Shown: positions 1 to 12,000, counted from the stretch's first letter. The stretch is DNA of 64,000 nt from Thalassia testudinum (GCA_037157565.1 JAZHRO010000013.1:76315501-76379500), one strand, 5' to 3'. Notes: generated by a model from the letters alone, not told the origin. Made by a program: numbers and translations.

Positions 1-892
1 ACGTGAGCGCAGAGGCACGCATGCTCAGCAGCATAGCAAGTACGCATAGGTGGGTGAAGCCCGCGTAAGTGCAGCGGTTGGTGGGTACGTGGGCTGCCTT
101 CAGCAACGTTTGTGGCGGATCTTTAACGATGTTTATGACCGTCACTAAATGTCCTGTATACTAAATTCTTTCCTCTACTATAAAAGGACCCTTACCCCTC
201 CCATTTTTCTTTATCTCTTCCTTTCTTCCTCTCACTACCTCCAAGGCTCTAAAGAGAGCTTGTCCCAAGCCCAGGATGCTCCTCTAGAGTAGAAAATCAA
301 ATATTTTCCCTCCTCTTATCGCCCTTTGTGGAGCATCTCACGGCCATCCTCTCACCTACTTTGGGAAGTAGATCCTCGCTGCGACGCCTTCCTACCTCGC
401 CCTCCGTCCTCTGGCTCCATCCTCATTCGTTCTGCTTCTCACCACCTTCCTCCAGGCGACGTCAGAGAGAGTCGTCCTCTAAGCGACCATCGAGGGGGAT
501 TTCTCTCACCTATCTCTATCTTTATTGCTTTTGTATTATAGTTTCCTGCTTTCTTAGTTGTAATAAACATTTGATTATAAAAATACATGATTGTTTCTCT
601 CTCTGTCTCTCTTTTTTTATTTTGCAAGTAGATTAGCTAGAATTCATCGATCTGATCTCTTGCCCTATAAAAATAGCAAAAAAATAACAAAAGATAAAAG
701 AGACAAAAAAGAAATAAAGCGAAACGCATATCTTTCAAAAGTAAACGTTGGCCTCCTCGTGTTCGACCTGGGACTCACTTTTCAAGTTTTCGGTTATAAA
801 TTTTATTTGATCGACGAATTTTCTCACGAATCAAATTGCGACGACGGGTTTTCCAAAATTTAACCTTTACGCGTGTGAATTCGACATCATCA
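1..892 (+). mobile_element. Athila-like Ty3/gypsy LTR, 3' portion (LTR-A), truncated by window start
   Basis: This stretch aligns by eye with the LTRs at 25656, 51915 and 61090. Shared pieces in order are a GTCACTAAA half-palindrome near 143, a TATA box at 179, a pyrimidine-rich transcribed leader, a run reading gtggagcatc near 328, TC-rich tracts near 597, and the phrase gttcgacctgggactcac near 760. The last part, ending in catcatca at 892, corresponds to the LTR end elsewhere in the window. No primer-binding site follows; the sequence passes directly into copia gag. Short open frames here look like chance. The LTR assignment is by similarity to better-bounded copies, and the 5' end lies outside the window. 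Confidence 0.65.
179..186 (+). promoter_or_regulatory. TATA box of LTR-A
   Basis: The sequence tataaaag follows a decayed GTCACTAAA element by about 30 bases. The same arrangement occurs in the related LTRs near 26620 and 62109, so this is likely the retrotransposon U3 promoter. Confidence 0.55.
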
Positions 893-898
893 TCTGGT

Positions 899-1690
899 AT
901 GCCCGTGAAATTTGGTGGGAAAAGTTTCAAGCGTTGGCAACAACATATGAGAATTTGGTTGACCACCATTGGTTTAATCTCGGTGTTGGAAACTGATTGC
1001 CCGATTTTGGATGAGGAAAAAACCACTCCTGAAGGCCAGAAGGCGGTGGATGTGTGGAATGAGTACAACCGTATTTGTCATGGTTGCATCTTATTGGTAT
1101 TGTCCAATGTGCTGTTTGATGTGTACAGCACATCCACGTCCATTGTGAAGGGGCTATGGGAGGAATTGGACAAGAAGTATAATATCGAGGACCTTGGTAT
1201 TGAAAAATACTCTTTTGCAAAATTTCTTAAGTTCCAAATGGCTGAGGGTAAATCAGTATCAGAGCAGGTACATGAATTTCTACTATTGGTCCATGGTTTA
1301 GTAGAGGCTGAAATGAAGCTTCCTGAGAAGTTTCAAGTCATGTCTATCATTGAGAAATTTCCTAAATCTTGGGAGGACTTTAGGATGATGCTCAAGCATA
1401 GGAAGGGAAATATTTCTCTAGATGACTTGGTGATATCCATTGTTATTGAGGAAGAGCATAGGAAACAAAAACCTATAATGCCTGTGTAGTCTCAAGTGAA
1501 TGTCATGACATCTAAGGGCAAGGAGAATAAGAATAAGAACAATAAAAGTAAAATGAAGGCCAAACCCAAGATCCTGGAGAAATTCAAGAACAAACTATGC
1601 TGGTACTGTGGGCAGGTTGGTCATTGGAAGAAGGATTGTCCTTCTAATAAAGCTTAGCAGAAGACCATAGATGGGAATCTTTAGGTGAAT
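899..1690 (+). pseudogene. gag: copia gag polyprotein segment (capsid plus zinc knuckle), with stops
   Basis: The ATG at 899 starts a capsid-like region with the copia signature KFGGKSFKRWQQHM close to the N-terminus, typical of UBN2-type plant copia Gag, which forms the virus-like particle that packages element RNA. An upstream in-frame ATG at 836 is inside the LTR-like sequence and is less likely. A CX2CX4HX4C zinc knuckle lies at 1598-1639, for nucleic-acid binding. Stops fall at 1487, near 1655 and near 1681, each readable as a glutamine codon changed to TAG. Lysine-rich sequence precedes the knuckle, as is usual. Confidence 0.88.
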
Positions 1691-4600
1691 ATGATCACCG
1701 AGGAGGCCAGGCTTAGTGATGGGTATGTCTCAATAAAACCTGAACTCTATGTTATTCACGATCCTATTGAATGCCTCGTGGATACTGGAGCCAATGTACA
1801 TATTTGTACTGATATATCGTTCTTTTCTTCCTATTAGACCTGCAGTGGTGGGACAGTGAAAATGGGGCACAAGTCTGCAGCCAAGGTGCTGGGATTCGGA
1901 CACGTGGACTTGAGGTTTTCCTCGGGGCGAGTTTGGACACTGAGTAGGGTGTTTCACATTCCTGCTGTGAAAAAGAATGTTCTTTCTATTTCCTTGTTCT
2001 TTAGAGAGGGTTTTGAGTTAAACTTTAAATGTAATAAAGTTGTTATGTTGAGACATGGAATATTTTATGAAAATGAGTATTTGGTAGATTTTGATCTATT
2101 ATTTAGAGTGAGATGTGATGTGGATGTATCATCTAGAAATACTCTAAATAATGTTAGTTTTCATTCGATTCAATCTGTTTGCAATAATATTGAATCTTGT
2201 GATATATGGTATGGTAGATTGGGTCATGTAAATTTCAATTTTTTAAAAAGAATGATGAAATTAAATATGATTCCTGAACACACCATAAATAAAACTAAGA
2301 AATGGGAGATATATGTGTAGGCTAAACAAACTAGGAAGCCTTGTCACTCTCTTACTAGAGATACTGAGGTTCGAGATTTGGTGCACACGAATATTTGCGA
2401 GTTTAACGGTGCGTTAACTAAGGACAATAAAAAGTATTTTATCACCTTTATAGATGACAGTAGCAGATATTACTATGTGTATTTGCTTAATTCTAAGGAT
2501 GAAGCATTAAGTAAATTCCTCATCTTTAAGGAAGAAGGAGAAACACAAACTGAGAAAACTCTTAAGAGACTGAGGTCAGACAAAGGAGGAGAATTTACGT
2601 CCAATTTATTTGATGAATAGTGCCAAGCTTTTGGTATAGTTCATGAAGTGACGACCCCATATTCCCCTCAATCTAATGGGATAGCAGAGTGAAAGAATAG
2701 GACCCTAATTGACATGGTTAACGCTCTCTTGCAAAGCTCAGGATTACCTACTTACATGTGGGGGGAAGCTTTGAATTCGGCATGCCATATTCTAAATGGA
2801 GTTTCCCTCAAGCATAAGTAAAGTAGTCCATTTGAGATTTGGAGAAACAGGAAACCAAGTCTGAAAAATCTCAAAGTGTGGGGCTATCTTGCAAAAGTGG
2901 TTGTCCCAGAACATAAGAGGAAGAAGCTTGGACCTAAGATAGTTGACGCGGTCTTTCTGGGCTATGTTGATAATAACTATGCCTATAGATTTTTGATTAT
3001 AAAATTTGATATTTCAGGCATAAATGTCAACACTATTTTTGAGCTTCACGATGCTACGCTTTTTGAGGATGTCATTCCTATGAAGACTGGATTACCTCAA
3101 AATGTGACTTCAGATGATCTAGCCACCACATCTGGTTCTATTCCTGATTAAGTGGAAAGGATGTTTATTATGGGGGCTAGCTCTTCTTGTTCTGAACCCA
3201 ATCAAGTAGAAGAGTCTGAACTTAGGAGAAGTAAAAGACCAAGAATTGCCAAGGATTTGGGAAGTGATTTTATTACTTACCAGATCGAGGGCGATCCTAC
3301 CACTTATCGTGATGCTATGGCTTCTTCTGAAGCTAAGCATTGGAAAGATGTCGTTAAGACTGAGATGGACTCAATCATCTCTAATGGTACTTGGGAGTTG
3401 GTTGATTTACCTCCAGGGTGTTCTACTATTGGGTGCAAGTGGGTGTTTAAGAGAAAACTCAGGCCTGACGGATCTATTGAAAAATACAAAGCTAGAACTA
3501 AGGGATTCAAGCAAATGGAAGGAATCGATTATTTCGATACCTATTCTCCAGTAACTAGGATAACTATTATCCGGATGCTTATTGCATTGGCTTCTATTTA
3601 TGATCTCACTATCCACCAAATGGATGTGAAGATCGTCTTTTTTCATGGCGATCTTGAGGAGGAGATCTATATGGACTAATCTGAGGGATTTGTAGCTCCT
3701 GGGAATGAGAAAAATGTTTGCAAGCTTGTTAAATCTCTCTATGGTTTGAAACAAGCACCCAAGCAATGGCATGAAAAATTTGATAAGACTATACAATCTT
3801 TTGGCTTTGTAGGTCATAAATCTGACAGGTGTGTCTACTTTATGATTAAGGGTGATATGTGTATTGTCCTATGCTTATATGTAGATGATATATTACTGTT
3901 TGGATCAGATATTAGAATTGTGAATGAAACTAAATTGTTCTTGGGTAGTAAGTTTGAGATGAAGGATATGGGTGTTGCAAATGTGATCCTATGCCTCAAA
4001 ATGATTCGGTCAGCAGAGGGGATAGCTATTTCTCAATCTCATTATGTTGAGAAGGTTCTTGAGAAATTTGGCTATAAAGATTGCAAGGCTGTAAGCACTC
4101 CTTTTGATTCATCGAAAACTCTCTATAAGAACAAAAGTGGAACGCCTGTTTCACAACTAAGATACTCACAGATTATAGGAAGCTTGATGTATTTGGCTAA
4201 CTATACTAGACCGGATATTTCTTTTTCCGTGTCTAAGTGGAGCAGATACACAAGCTGTCCTGACCATACTCATTGGGATGCTTTAGGCCGGGTACATAGG
4301 TACTTAAAGGGAACTATTTCCCTTAATTTGTATTATGGTAAATATCCTTTAGTTTTGGAAGGATATAGTGATGCAAGTTGGATCGGTTAAATGGAGGATT
4401 ACGAGAGTAATGGTGTCACAGGGTATGTCTTTACCCTTGGAGGCGGTGTAGTCTCCTGGCGGTCTGCAAAATAGACCATTTTAGCTCGGTCTACCATGAG
4501 GCTGAGCTATGTGCTTTGGACACCACTAGAATTGAGGCTGAATGGATAAAGGGACTTCTTACAGAAATCCCTATTGTGGGTAAGCCAATTCCTACGATAT

Positions 4601-4764
4601 CTTTGTATTGTGATAGCATGACTGCTATAGCAAAGATTAAGAGTTCAAAGTTCAATCAGAAAACAAAGAGACATATCCAAATTAGACTCAAATTTGTAAG
4701 GGATTTAGTGTCTCAAGGAGTGATTGCTGTGGAATTTATAGGATCCAGGGATAAGACAGCATAA
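1691..4764 (+). pseudogene. pol: copia pol: protease, integrase, reverse transcriptase, RNase H (multiple stops)
   Basis: In order: aspartic protease with DTGA at 1781-1792; GAG-pre-integrase with WYGRLGHVN near 2207; integrase core with LRSDKGGEF near 2570 (second acidic residue) and SNGIAE near 2670 (third). The first catalytic Asp is Asn in HTNICEF (codon 2390-2392). Reverse transcriptase starts near 3287 (TWELVDLP near 3390, GCKWVFK near 3433) and has YVDD at 3878-3889. RNase H follows (SDASW near 4365, YCDS near 4606). At least nine stops interrupt it (near 1837, 2318, 2618, 2690, 2819, 3149, 3677, 4388 and 4472), and the RNase H end is in another frame after a shift between 4390 and 4516. 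These enzymes would copy element RNA into DNA and insert it; here none can be made whole. Confidence 0.92.
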
Positions 4765-5383
4765 CCGTTTACTAAAGGACTTGATAGATCTTTAGTCCTT
4801 AAGTATAGGCTTGGGATGGGACTGAGACCCATTGGGAGTTCACCCGCAGTAGCAACCCAACCTAATTGAGTGAAGATCCCATAAAGTAGGTTCAATGTGG
4901 TAACAAGTTGTATGGGGAACTAGTTGGCACTCATTGTTAGATGCTTTTGCATCTGAGTCTAATCCCTGGAAGCCTGAGTGCCTTAAGCTGAAAATTTAGG
5001 AAGAGAAAGGTTCTGAATGGGTTCAAGCCTTTATGGCAGGATGTGAGCAGTGCATTCTTGGAGAACGCCACCTATGTGAGTGTTACTGTGGGCCACAGTT
5101 AAGGGAATAAAGTCTTTCCCGATTACACTCATGAAACAGGAAAGGGTGCATGGCCTTTAAAAGCACAAACCCTGAAGATTATCATCAAGAACTTCATTCC
5201 GTTATCACTGCTATACACCCTACATCAAAGGTCTAGAGTTCAAGAGTAGTTTCACTTTATTCCTGTGATGGTGAAGGTGAATGACTCAGGTAAGGGTTCA
5301 AAACAGAAGGTACCTTTACTGAAAGCAGAGTGTGGTAGTCAAGGAATTTATTGTTGAATTTCAACAATGAATTTGTGGGGGAT
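4765..5383 (+). other. copia 3' untranslated region with polypurine tract
   Basis: This is about 620 bases between RNase H and the LTR with no open frame of note. It ends in a purine-rich tract (aatttgtgggggat, 5370-5383) immediately before the LTR TG, the expected plus-strand primer site. Confidence 0.7.
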
Positions 5384-6555
5384 TGTTGGTTTTGGGAGCC
5401 TAGTTGCATTAATCGGGATGCAATTGTTATATGGTGACGTGGGAATTCTTGTTGAAATCTGTGAGATTTGAGAGAAGTGTTTAGTCACATACTGGAAGTG
5501 GACAAACCTCTTGGTGGGTGTAAAAGGCGTCGGCCTCTCATGGCTTATGTAGCAAAGAGTGAGAGGTGGGGCTGGGGACCACGCACGCACACGCACGTGC
5601 CTCGCCCTGCCCTAGCTTAGGCTCGGGCTCGGGTGAGAATCAATTTGAAACTTGAAACTTGGACCTCTTTTGCTATGGATTTTAATCTCATGATTTTGAT
5701 CTGGATTGATCGATGAGTTTGTAAAATTGGTCGACCAATTATTTTAGTCAATCAATGTATTTACCTTGGTCGATCAATTGGTTTGGTCAACCAATTAGTA
5801 AAGTTTGATCGACCAATTATTTTGTTCTATCAATGGACTTAATTGGTCAATCAAATGGTTTTAGTCGATCAATGAACTTAATTGGTCTATTAATTGCCAT
5901 GTTTCCATAAAATGGGAATTTACTTAAATGTTTGGTCGTAGGCTCTATATAAGGGCCATGAGCGGACTCTCATTTGACACACAACAAGACCAGAAAAGCT
6001 CTCTCCTCTCTCTCCCCCTCTCTCTTCTTCTTGTCTCTCTTTCTTGGTGCGTTCATTTGATGTGAGATTGGTAGAAAAATCTCCAATCACCTTTGTTGAT
6101 CTTGCACAAGGAGATTGAGAGATCCACGAGAAGTTTTTGGTTGATCAAACCATTTAGTGGTAGATCAATCGGAAATTTGGTTGGAAACCAAATTACCTCG
6201 GCTTCGTTCTCCTTAGGTGGTTTTCGAGGACGTCCAAGATCGGAGTGCACCGAATCTTAGAGGTGGATCGTTATATCCTGGGAAGAGCTTGTTATACCCC
6301 AACGCACAGGTATTGTGGGGGGCGATACCTTCTTTAAGGGAAGTCCTTAATGGGTGCTTCGATCGGAGTAAAATCTAATCCCTTCTCATTTTGTTTGTTT
6401 GTGCTATTGTATGTTATTTATTCTTTATTTTATTCTGAATCTTGCCAAATCATGTTTGACTTTCTTGATTTAATATTTTTGATTTATGCGAAAACATTTG
6501 AAATGCATATGTTTTTATTTTATTTATTTATTTCTTATATGCGTTAATTTCAACA
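5384..6555 (+). mobile_element. 3' LTR of the copia element
   Basis: It begins TGTTGG after the polypurine tract and ends CAACA, the inverted termini typical of copia LTRs, giving 1172 bp. A TATA box (ctatataagg) lies near 5945 and is followed by a CT-rich stretch around 6000-6040. A run of short degenerate repeats resembling tggtcgatcaat fills 5700-5900. The last 400 bases recur at 47825-48208. The base after it (gtaag, 6556) could be a target duplication, but the matching left copy is not present. Confidence 0.85.
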
Positions 6556-9500
6556 GTAAGCTGAGGCAGAGTCAGCAGATTTCGAGGATTACGAGTTGTC
6601 AGTAAGGGGAGAGTGAGTATTATGATTCCAGGCTTGAGATTGAGTTAAACTATTAAGTGAGGGGTTCCCCAACCCCAGGTAAGTAGTCCAGCCCAGATCC
6701 ATTCGCTCAGGTTTTTAGGGGGTCCCCAGTTGTGGGATCCATCTACGATCGTGCTATGGATAGCTCCCTTCTAGTGGGGTTGTCACCATATCTGAAAACA
6801 ATGTAGCTGAGGCCTGCATGCAATGGGCAAATGCCCTCATGGTGTGCTCGATGGGAAAACACCCCTTCTATTGTATAGAAGTTCATTGCTAAAGTATCAC
6901 TGGAACCCTCATTCGATCTTCACTCACTTTTTTAGCTCCACTTCGTTCCTCTATGTGTCTCACCCCCCCTGCACCCTTACTGGCGCCTTCTGGTTCTTTT
7001 CCCTATCCCTACTGCAAAAGCCACCATAAAGGATGGAATTGGACAACGGGACTGGAGGAGGAAAGTGGCGACCCCCCTCTCCTACTCGTCCCTGTTCGAT
7101 ATCAAGATGGAGCATATGAGCATTTGCCCGGTGTCATGTACCGGATTGCTAGCTGAGAAGAATCGACGCAATTTCATAGAGTCTATCTAACGTACTTGCT
7201 CACTGCGATTCTCTTATAGGGATTGTTCCATTCCGATGCCACTTTTCTTGTGATTATCATATCGGGTTGGGAAGCCGACACTGCTTCAACCTTGAAGTCA
7301 ATAAGCGCTCTTTGGCTACTTGGGGTTTCTCTTCGCTGAGCGCAGATTCATCCTTGTTTTTCTCATTCTTGAAAAAGGCCTCGATTTTAGATCATCACTT
7401 CCCCCTCGGAAGTTGATCTAGGGAGACTTTTTTGGACCCGCAAACTCAGAGTCAGGTGGGGGTAGTCTGATTAATACCCTCTTTTGGGATTCCCAACCTC
7501 TCCAACCCTCATTCTTTCCATCCATCCTCGGGGATCAAAACATCTATTCTCCTCGCTCTTCTTGACTCGGGCCTTCCCTACTCAAGATTGACGGGCTCTC
7601 TTGAAATCCCTGACTGCAATTGCCGTGTCGTCGCCTTATCCCCCGGTATATAAAGAAAGTCGGGCTTCTGGGACTTCTCGCTCTTCCACGTGGGATCTCG
7701 GTCCTCAGACGTCACATTGGAAAGGGTTGTAGTAAGGCGTAGAGTCTAGAGGAAGACTAGTAATTACCTATTACCGATTCCCCCAGATGTGTTTTTTTTA
7801 CTCTTTGACTCCAACGACTGCTGCTGGGATTCTCACTTCCAACCCCGCAAGACATCGGTACAACGGAGGTCAAATCTTCATCTTCCTTCTTCTTTAGAGT
7901 CAAAAAGTGAAAAATGAGATGTCGATATATCAGATCAAAGTAGAAAGATGAACTCTTTCTTTATGCTATCCGCACAAGCTCTTTGCTTGAATTAGTGGCT
8001 CACGCGCTAGGAAGCTGGACAAAAAAATAAAGAAAGAAAGAAAGAAATAGTGGTTCACGGGAGGTGCCCATGTAGTGTAGTAAGGGCATGAGAGCATGGC
8101 TTTCTTACCATATCCTACCTATTTGCGGGTAGACCGAAAGCAAAAAAAGCTCACTACCAAAAATTCCTAGGATGTATTCTACTTTAGTGCTTACACTTTC
8201 TTGACATGGGTTTATTACAACCTTCTTTCTAATAGGTAGAGTAAACAATGAAGATGCCTACTTCTTGGGGTTGCCTATCAGTGGGGGAATCACTCAGTCA
8301 CTCCCATCTATAGGGGAGTTAGGTTTGATATTAGGGGTTGCTACTTATCAGCCAGGGTACTTGTTAGGTTACCTTTACTCCTCCCTTGCGGGGGAATAGC
8401 TTAATCAAAGTCCCCTATAGGGGGGTTGGGTTTACTTTACTATTAGGGGGTTTTGATACTAATAGGGGTACTGGTTTGATGACTTTGACTCCAAGGGTAT
8501 TTCACGGGCAGTTGAGGGTCAAGTAGGGCAGTGTAGGGAGCTGATCAAAGGGGTGGAGTTAGTGAGGCGGTTTTTTCATTAAACAACTGATAAAGAGGTG
8601 AGATGGTAAGTAGGGGCTGGATCAAGCTTATTATATATAAACCCCTATACTACCCTGCACTACCTAGGAGGTAGGCAACACTCCCCTTCCCCATTTTAGA
8701 ATAGGGATGAGGAGACGGGGGGAAGAGACTCAATCAGACTATCACTAAACCCCTACATCCTATCAATAAATGCTCAGCAGAATCAACGCCAACCAGCACC
8801 TGTTCCCATTCCCTAAGCAAACTGGGTAGTACAGAGGGGGAGAATCTTATGAAGTAGTAAAGTATCCTCACCCAATCAGCCACTTGCAACAAAGCTCGGG
8901 CCTCAATATAGTGGCTCTTAGATAGTTGGTTTTGCCCACATTGATTGTTTTCTATATTCCCCTCATCAGCACCAGATCACCTTTTTAGAAACCCTTCCTC
9001 TGAACACCATGACTAGGTTTTTCATCCACCCCGAGGACTACTGATATTATATAGGTCATTTGATCATCAAGTTCAAACTCCCTCTGTGCCTACTTTACTG
9101 AACCATTTGCTTCCCTTCCCTAAGGGATATACAATGAATTCCTACCCCCTTCCGTGGCACGGTAGGTAAGGTCATAGAATCAGTGCCTAACAACCCCAGG
9201 CGAATAGGTAATGTAGGTTGTGTGAGAGATGCTCACTAGGTTCAGTTGAAGGGTAGATTGTCGGGAATAGAGGGATGTGTTAGCTCAAAACACTTAGAAG
9301 AGGGATGAGTAGAGCTACCTATAGTAGTATAATCAATCGAGTCTTAGCTTAACTTCTATGGGAAGCCGAACTCGAAGGGTTAGAATCAAAGCTATTTTCG
9401 GCATCCTCCGCTTCACTTTACACTCACTCATCTGTGGATGGCCTAAACCTTGGCTCAAACCTGGTTATTTCACAATGGGTATGCTTCTCCCCTCTTGGGG

Positions 9501-9780
9501 TGCCTTGTAGGGGCATTTTCCCCCTAGGTAAGGCTATCTTACTTATGAAATAATGAATCACACACTTCTTAGGCTGTGGGATCGACATAGTCAGCTTTTT
9601 ATTGAAAGATCCTCCTTTATTTCTGTATTGTAATACATATACGATTGTATGCTGTAGTGAAAGATCGCTTCTATTTTTGTTTCCACAAATAGACTCTACC
9701 AATAGATGAGATTTTATTGTCCCTAAACAAACCAAAAAAAAGATGACAAACTCTTTTCTTTGTCTCCTAAGCATTGCCAA
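6556..9780. other. organelle-like (probably mitochondrial-type) spacer, no gene recognised
   Basis: The sequence has balanced composition with many short G- and C-runs and no long open frames, unlike the AT-rich DNA at 49-51 kb. Its character matches the spacers flanking the mitochondrial-type tRNA at 21883 and rps12 at 46598. A 35-base stretch at 9382-9416 recurs at 21523-21556. A small aaag microsatellite sits near 8028. The mitochondrial origin is inferred from context and is not proven. Confidence 0.4.
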
Positions 9781-9975
9781 TAAAGATTGATTTTGGTTTT
9801 ATTAGGTTGGAAGTGTATATATTATATTAGATCAACTTGAAAGAAGAAAGGAAATGTAAAGAAAATGTCTTTTCGGGTAGTATGGATAAATAATATTTAT
9901 GGATAAAGATGAAAAGAATGATGTGTAAAACAAGACAGGCCTTTTGTACAATGGGATTGTACAATAATGGAAAAA

Positions 9976-10049
9976 AGGGATGTATTGCAGCTTGGTAGCG
10001 CGTTTGTTTTGGGTACAAAATGTCACAGGTTCCAATCCTGTCGTCCCTG
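9976..10049 (+). pseudogene. trnP-UGG: plastid-type tRNA-Pro (UGG), decayed
   Basis: The sequence retains the plastid trnP core, including the anticodon region tttgttttgggtacaaaa with a TGG anticodon and the T-arm caggttccaatcctg. Substitutions are present, for example atgtattgcag where the A-box region normally reads atgtagcgcag, and the acceptor stem is changed at its 3' side. It lies on the opposite strand to petG, as in plastid genomes. Confidence 0.85.
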
Positions 10050-10214
10050 CATATTACTTCTCCTATGGGTTCCCTAGTCACGAGGGATTCTTGAATCGGA
10101 ATTGAGATAATTGAGATCGATGAAAGTTAGGCATCCTTTTTCATTGGATCATACTATAGGTACAAAAAGAATATTTGTCTTTACAGTGGTGTTTTCTGTC
10201 ATAAAAAAAAGAAA

Positions 10215-10286
10215 GTGCTCTTAAAAATACAAAATCGGTAGAACATGGGTCTCCAAAACCTGATGTCGTAGGACCTAATGAGTGTG
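10215..10286 (+). pseudogene. trnW-CCA: plastid-type tRNA-Trp (CCA), decayed with a deletion in the T-arm
   Basis: The anticodon arm (gaacatgggtctccaaaacc) is nearly unchanged from plastid trnW-CCA. The D-arm is substituted and the T-arm is shortened (gtaggacctaatgag), so the cloverleaf cannot close. It sits between trnP and petG as in plastid genomes. Confidence 0.8.
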
Positions 10287-10390
10287 ATTTTATTCTTTCT
10301 TAAGCTAAATCACAAGAAAATCGCTTAAAAAAGGGAATTACAACTTGAATTTTACCTCCTCTATGTAGGTTCAAACAAAATGTGACTCAA

Positions 10391-10503
10391 TTAAAGATCC
10401 AACTGATCACCACGTTGTATTGTCAACATGCAGTTACGAATAATCTTGCCAAAGTAATAAGAACTAAACCTAATGCGATTCCAAATAGAAAAACTTCAAT
10501 CAT
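10391..10503 (-). pseudogene. petG: petG, cytochrome b6f subunit 5, frameshifted
   Basis: The translation on the minus strand begins MIEVFLFGIALGLVLITLA, matching the single membrane helix of plastid PetG (37 residues), a small subunit of the thylakoid cytochrome b6f complex. After about 26 residues a TGA appears, and a small deletion shifts the frame; the C-terminal coding bases (gatcagttggat) are still recognisable before the normal stop. It cannot encode PetG. It neighbours trnW and petL in normal plastid order. Confidence 0.88.
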
Positions 10504-10686
10504 TTCGATGTTGTTGAGGAAATCAAAATAGAGATAAGATCTATTCCTAAATATGAATCCGAATTATCCCTGAATCTTAATGACCAAAAATGGGTATGGT
10601 GATTCACATAAATTTTGGATTCCGTAGAATACTTAGAATCTTGGAAAATAAGGATTTATAGGAATTGCTTGTTCATTCCATGAATT

Positions 10687-10787
10687 TCAAAGAAGTTGTA
10701 TTTTGTTTGAACCAAAGAATAGAGTTGAAGTGATAGTTGAAGCAGTTTTACTATTAGAAAATCAAAATAACTAGTTATAATAAGCAT
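10687..10787 (-). pseudogene. petL: petL, cytochrome b6f subunit 6, frameshifted
   Basis: The start encodes M-L-I-I-T-S-Y-F, close to plastid PetL (usually about 31 residues, one membrane helix, stabilising the cytochrome b6f complex). Further bases align with the petL end (near 10687), but the length is not a multiple of three relative to the start, so an indel has broken it. It lies upstream of petG on the same strand, as in plastids. Confidence 0.7.
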
Positions 10788-11920
10788 GAAAAAGTGAAAT
10801 GAGATATGTTTTTTTTTTTCTACATATGCTGATCAAACACTTACCTAAGTTTCCATTTCTCGAGATAGGATTGTAATAGACTTAAAAATATCAATTGACA
10901 CAGAATTCATTCCAACCGAAAGTGATTGATGGATCGGTCATTATAGACAACACTAACAAAGATAAAATAGATAGAAAAGGAAAAAAGGAATTGATCCACT
11001 AGGACACTGACCGATTCCATGATTTGAAATCATAGATGAATTGTGTAACTTGTGAGTATAAAGTAGTCGATACCACTTTATTAACAGGGAAAGAGTCCTA
11101 TAATATATTGAATAAAGAAAACCTTGCCATACTTTATGTTGATTTATTTCATCAGGCTCGGCTTGCTTGCTTCGGAGACTAGTAACTCTCATTATTCCTC
11201 ACCTTAAGTAGAAGTAAGTCACACCTTACCACATGTCTTTCCATATCATGAAATTATTGATGGTTCGGTCAACAAAAATAAGGAGCTCTTGCTTTGGATT
11301 TCATGGAACAAAGGTTACGTCATGAATATGGATTGTACCCTTTTTTTTTGTTCTCTTTCTTTCATCAAATATTATTTACTATTGTATTATAGTACACTCA
11401 TTGGACTGTACGTTCAATCCATTACTTGAAATGAAAGAGAGAATGAGAGCAAACTCATTTTGAACCATGGAAAGTAATGAAGTTTATGGATTTTGCATGG
11501 AATGAAATTATATGAATACGATACAAATTTGTTGGGAATTTTTATATTCTATTCGTATGTTTATTATTTGTATGTCTATTAATAGGAATTGTTTTATTAT
11601 AATAATAGAATAGAACTCATCAATCATACTTACCAAAACTCACTCCTTTCTATTATGAAGTCAGTAATGGAAACCTTAGACTAACGAATTATAGAAATAG
11701 AACATCATCAAAGAGAGAGAAGGAGAATGAGAATGAAGTGGATTCCTAGAAATACTGATTTTCCAACTATACTATCAAGAAAGAAGCATATTCTATGCTG
11801 TAAATAATGGACGCAAAACTTTAATTGGAACTCAACATCAGATGAATGCTTTGCTCGAAAAAGATGTATAATCCGGATTGGATTCTTGTGTTCAAAGAAA
11901 AAAATGGGGAAGAATAAAGA
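10788..11920. other. plastid-like spacer without a recognisable gene
   Basis: This is AT-rich sequence of plastid intergenic type, presumably the psbE-petL spacer plus a rearrangement junction. No psbE is found here; a psbE copy lies elsewhere, at 42352. Poly-T runs near 10810 and 11340 are the only landmarks. Confidence 0.4.
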
Positions 11921-11924
11921 AATA

Positions 11925-12000
11925 GTTTTTGAATTGAAACGTGCTCCTTCATTCCTATTACTTAATTCTCTAAAAAGAAACAATTTCGGATTTGGATTCT
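11925..12000 (+). pseudogene. rps18: possible 3' end of plastid rps18
   Basis: Bases around gaaacgtgctc...aattctctaaaaagaaacaattt resemble the C-terminal coding part of plastid rps18. The location, tail to tail with rpl20, is what plastid order predicts. The match is short and gapped and the rest of rps18 is missing, so this is tentative. Confidence 0.3.

Larger units (their letters stand above)
893..6555 (+). mobile_element. Ty1/copia LTR retrotransposon, lacking its 5' LTR
   Basis: Domain order is gag with zinc knuckle, protease, GAG-pre-integrase and integrase, reverse transcriptase, then RNase H, with integrase before reverse transcriptase, which defines Ty1/copia. One LTR (5384-6555) with TGTTG...CAACA ends follows a purine tract. 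No 5' LTR, primer-binding site or untranslated leader is seen; gag begins just after an Athila-like LTR. One reading frame runs from 899 to about 4480, broken by roughly a dozen stop codons but almost no indels, then shifts frame before the RNase H end. The element is dead. I do not assign a copia lineage. Confidence 0.9.

Noticed and set aside
5690..5900. Short repeats resembling tggtcgatcaat in the copia LTR, considered as a CRISPR-like array
   Set aside because: Repeats are degenerate, irregularly spaced and without unique spacers of constant length; they are ordinary LTR subrepeats in a plant genome.
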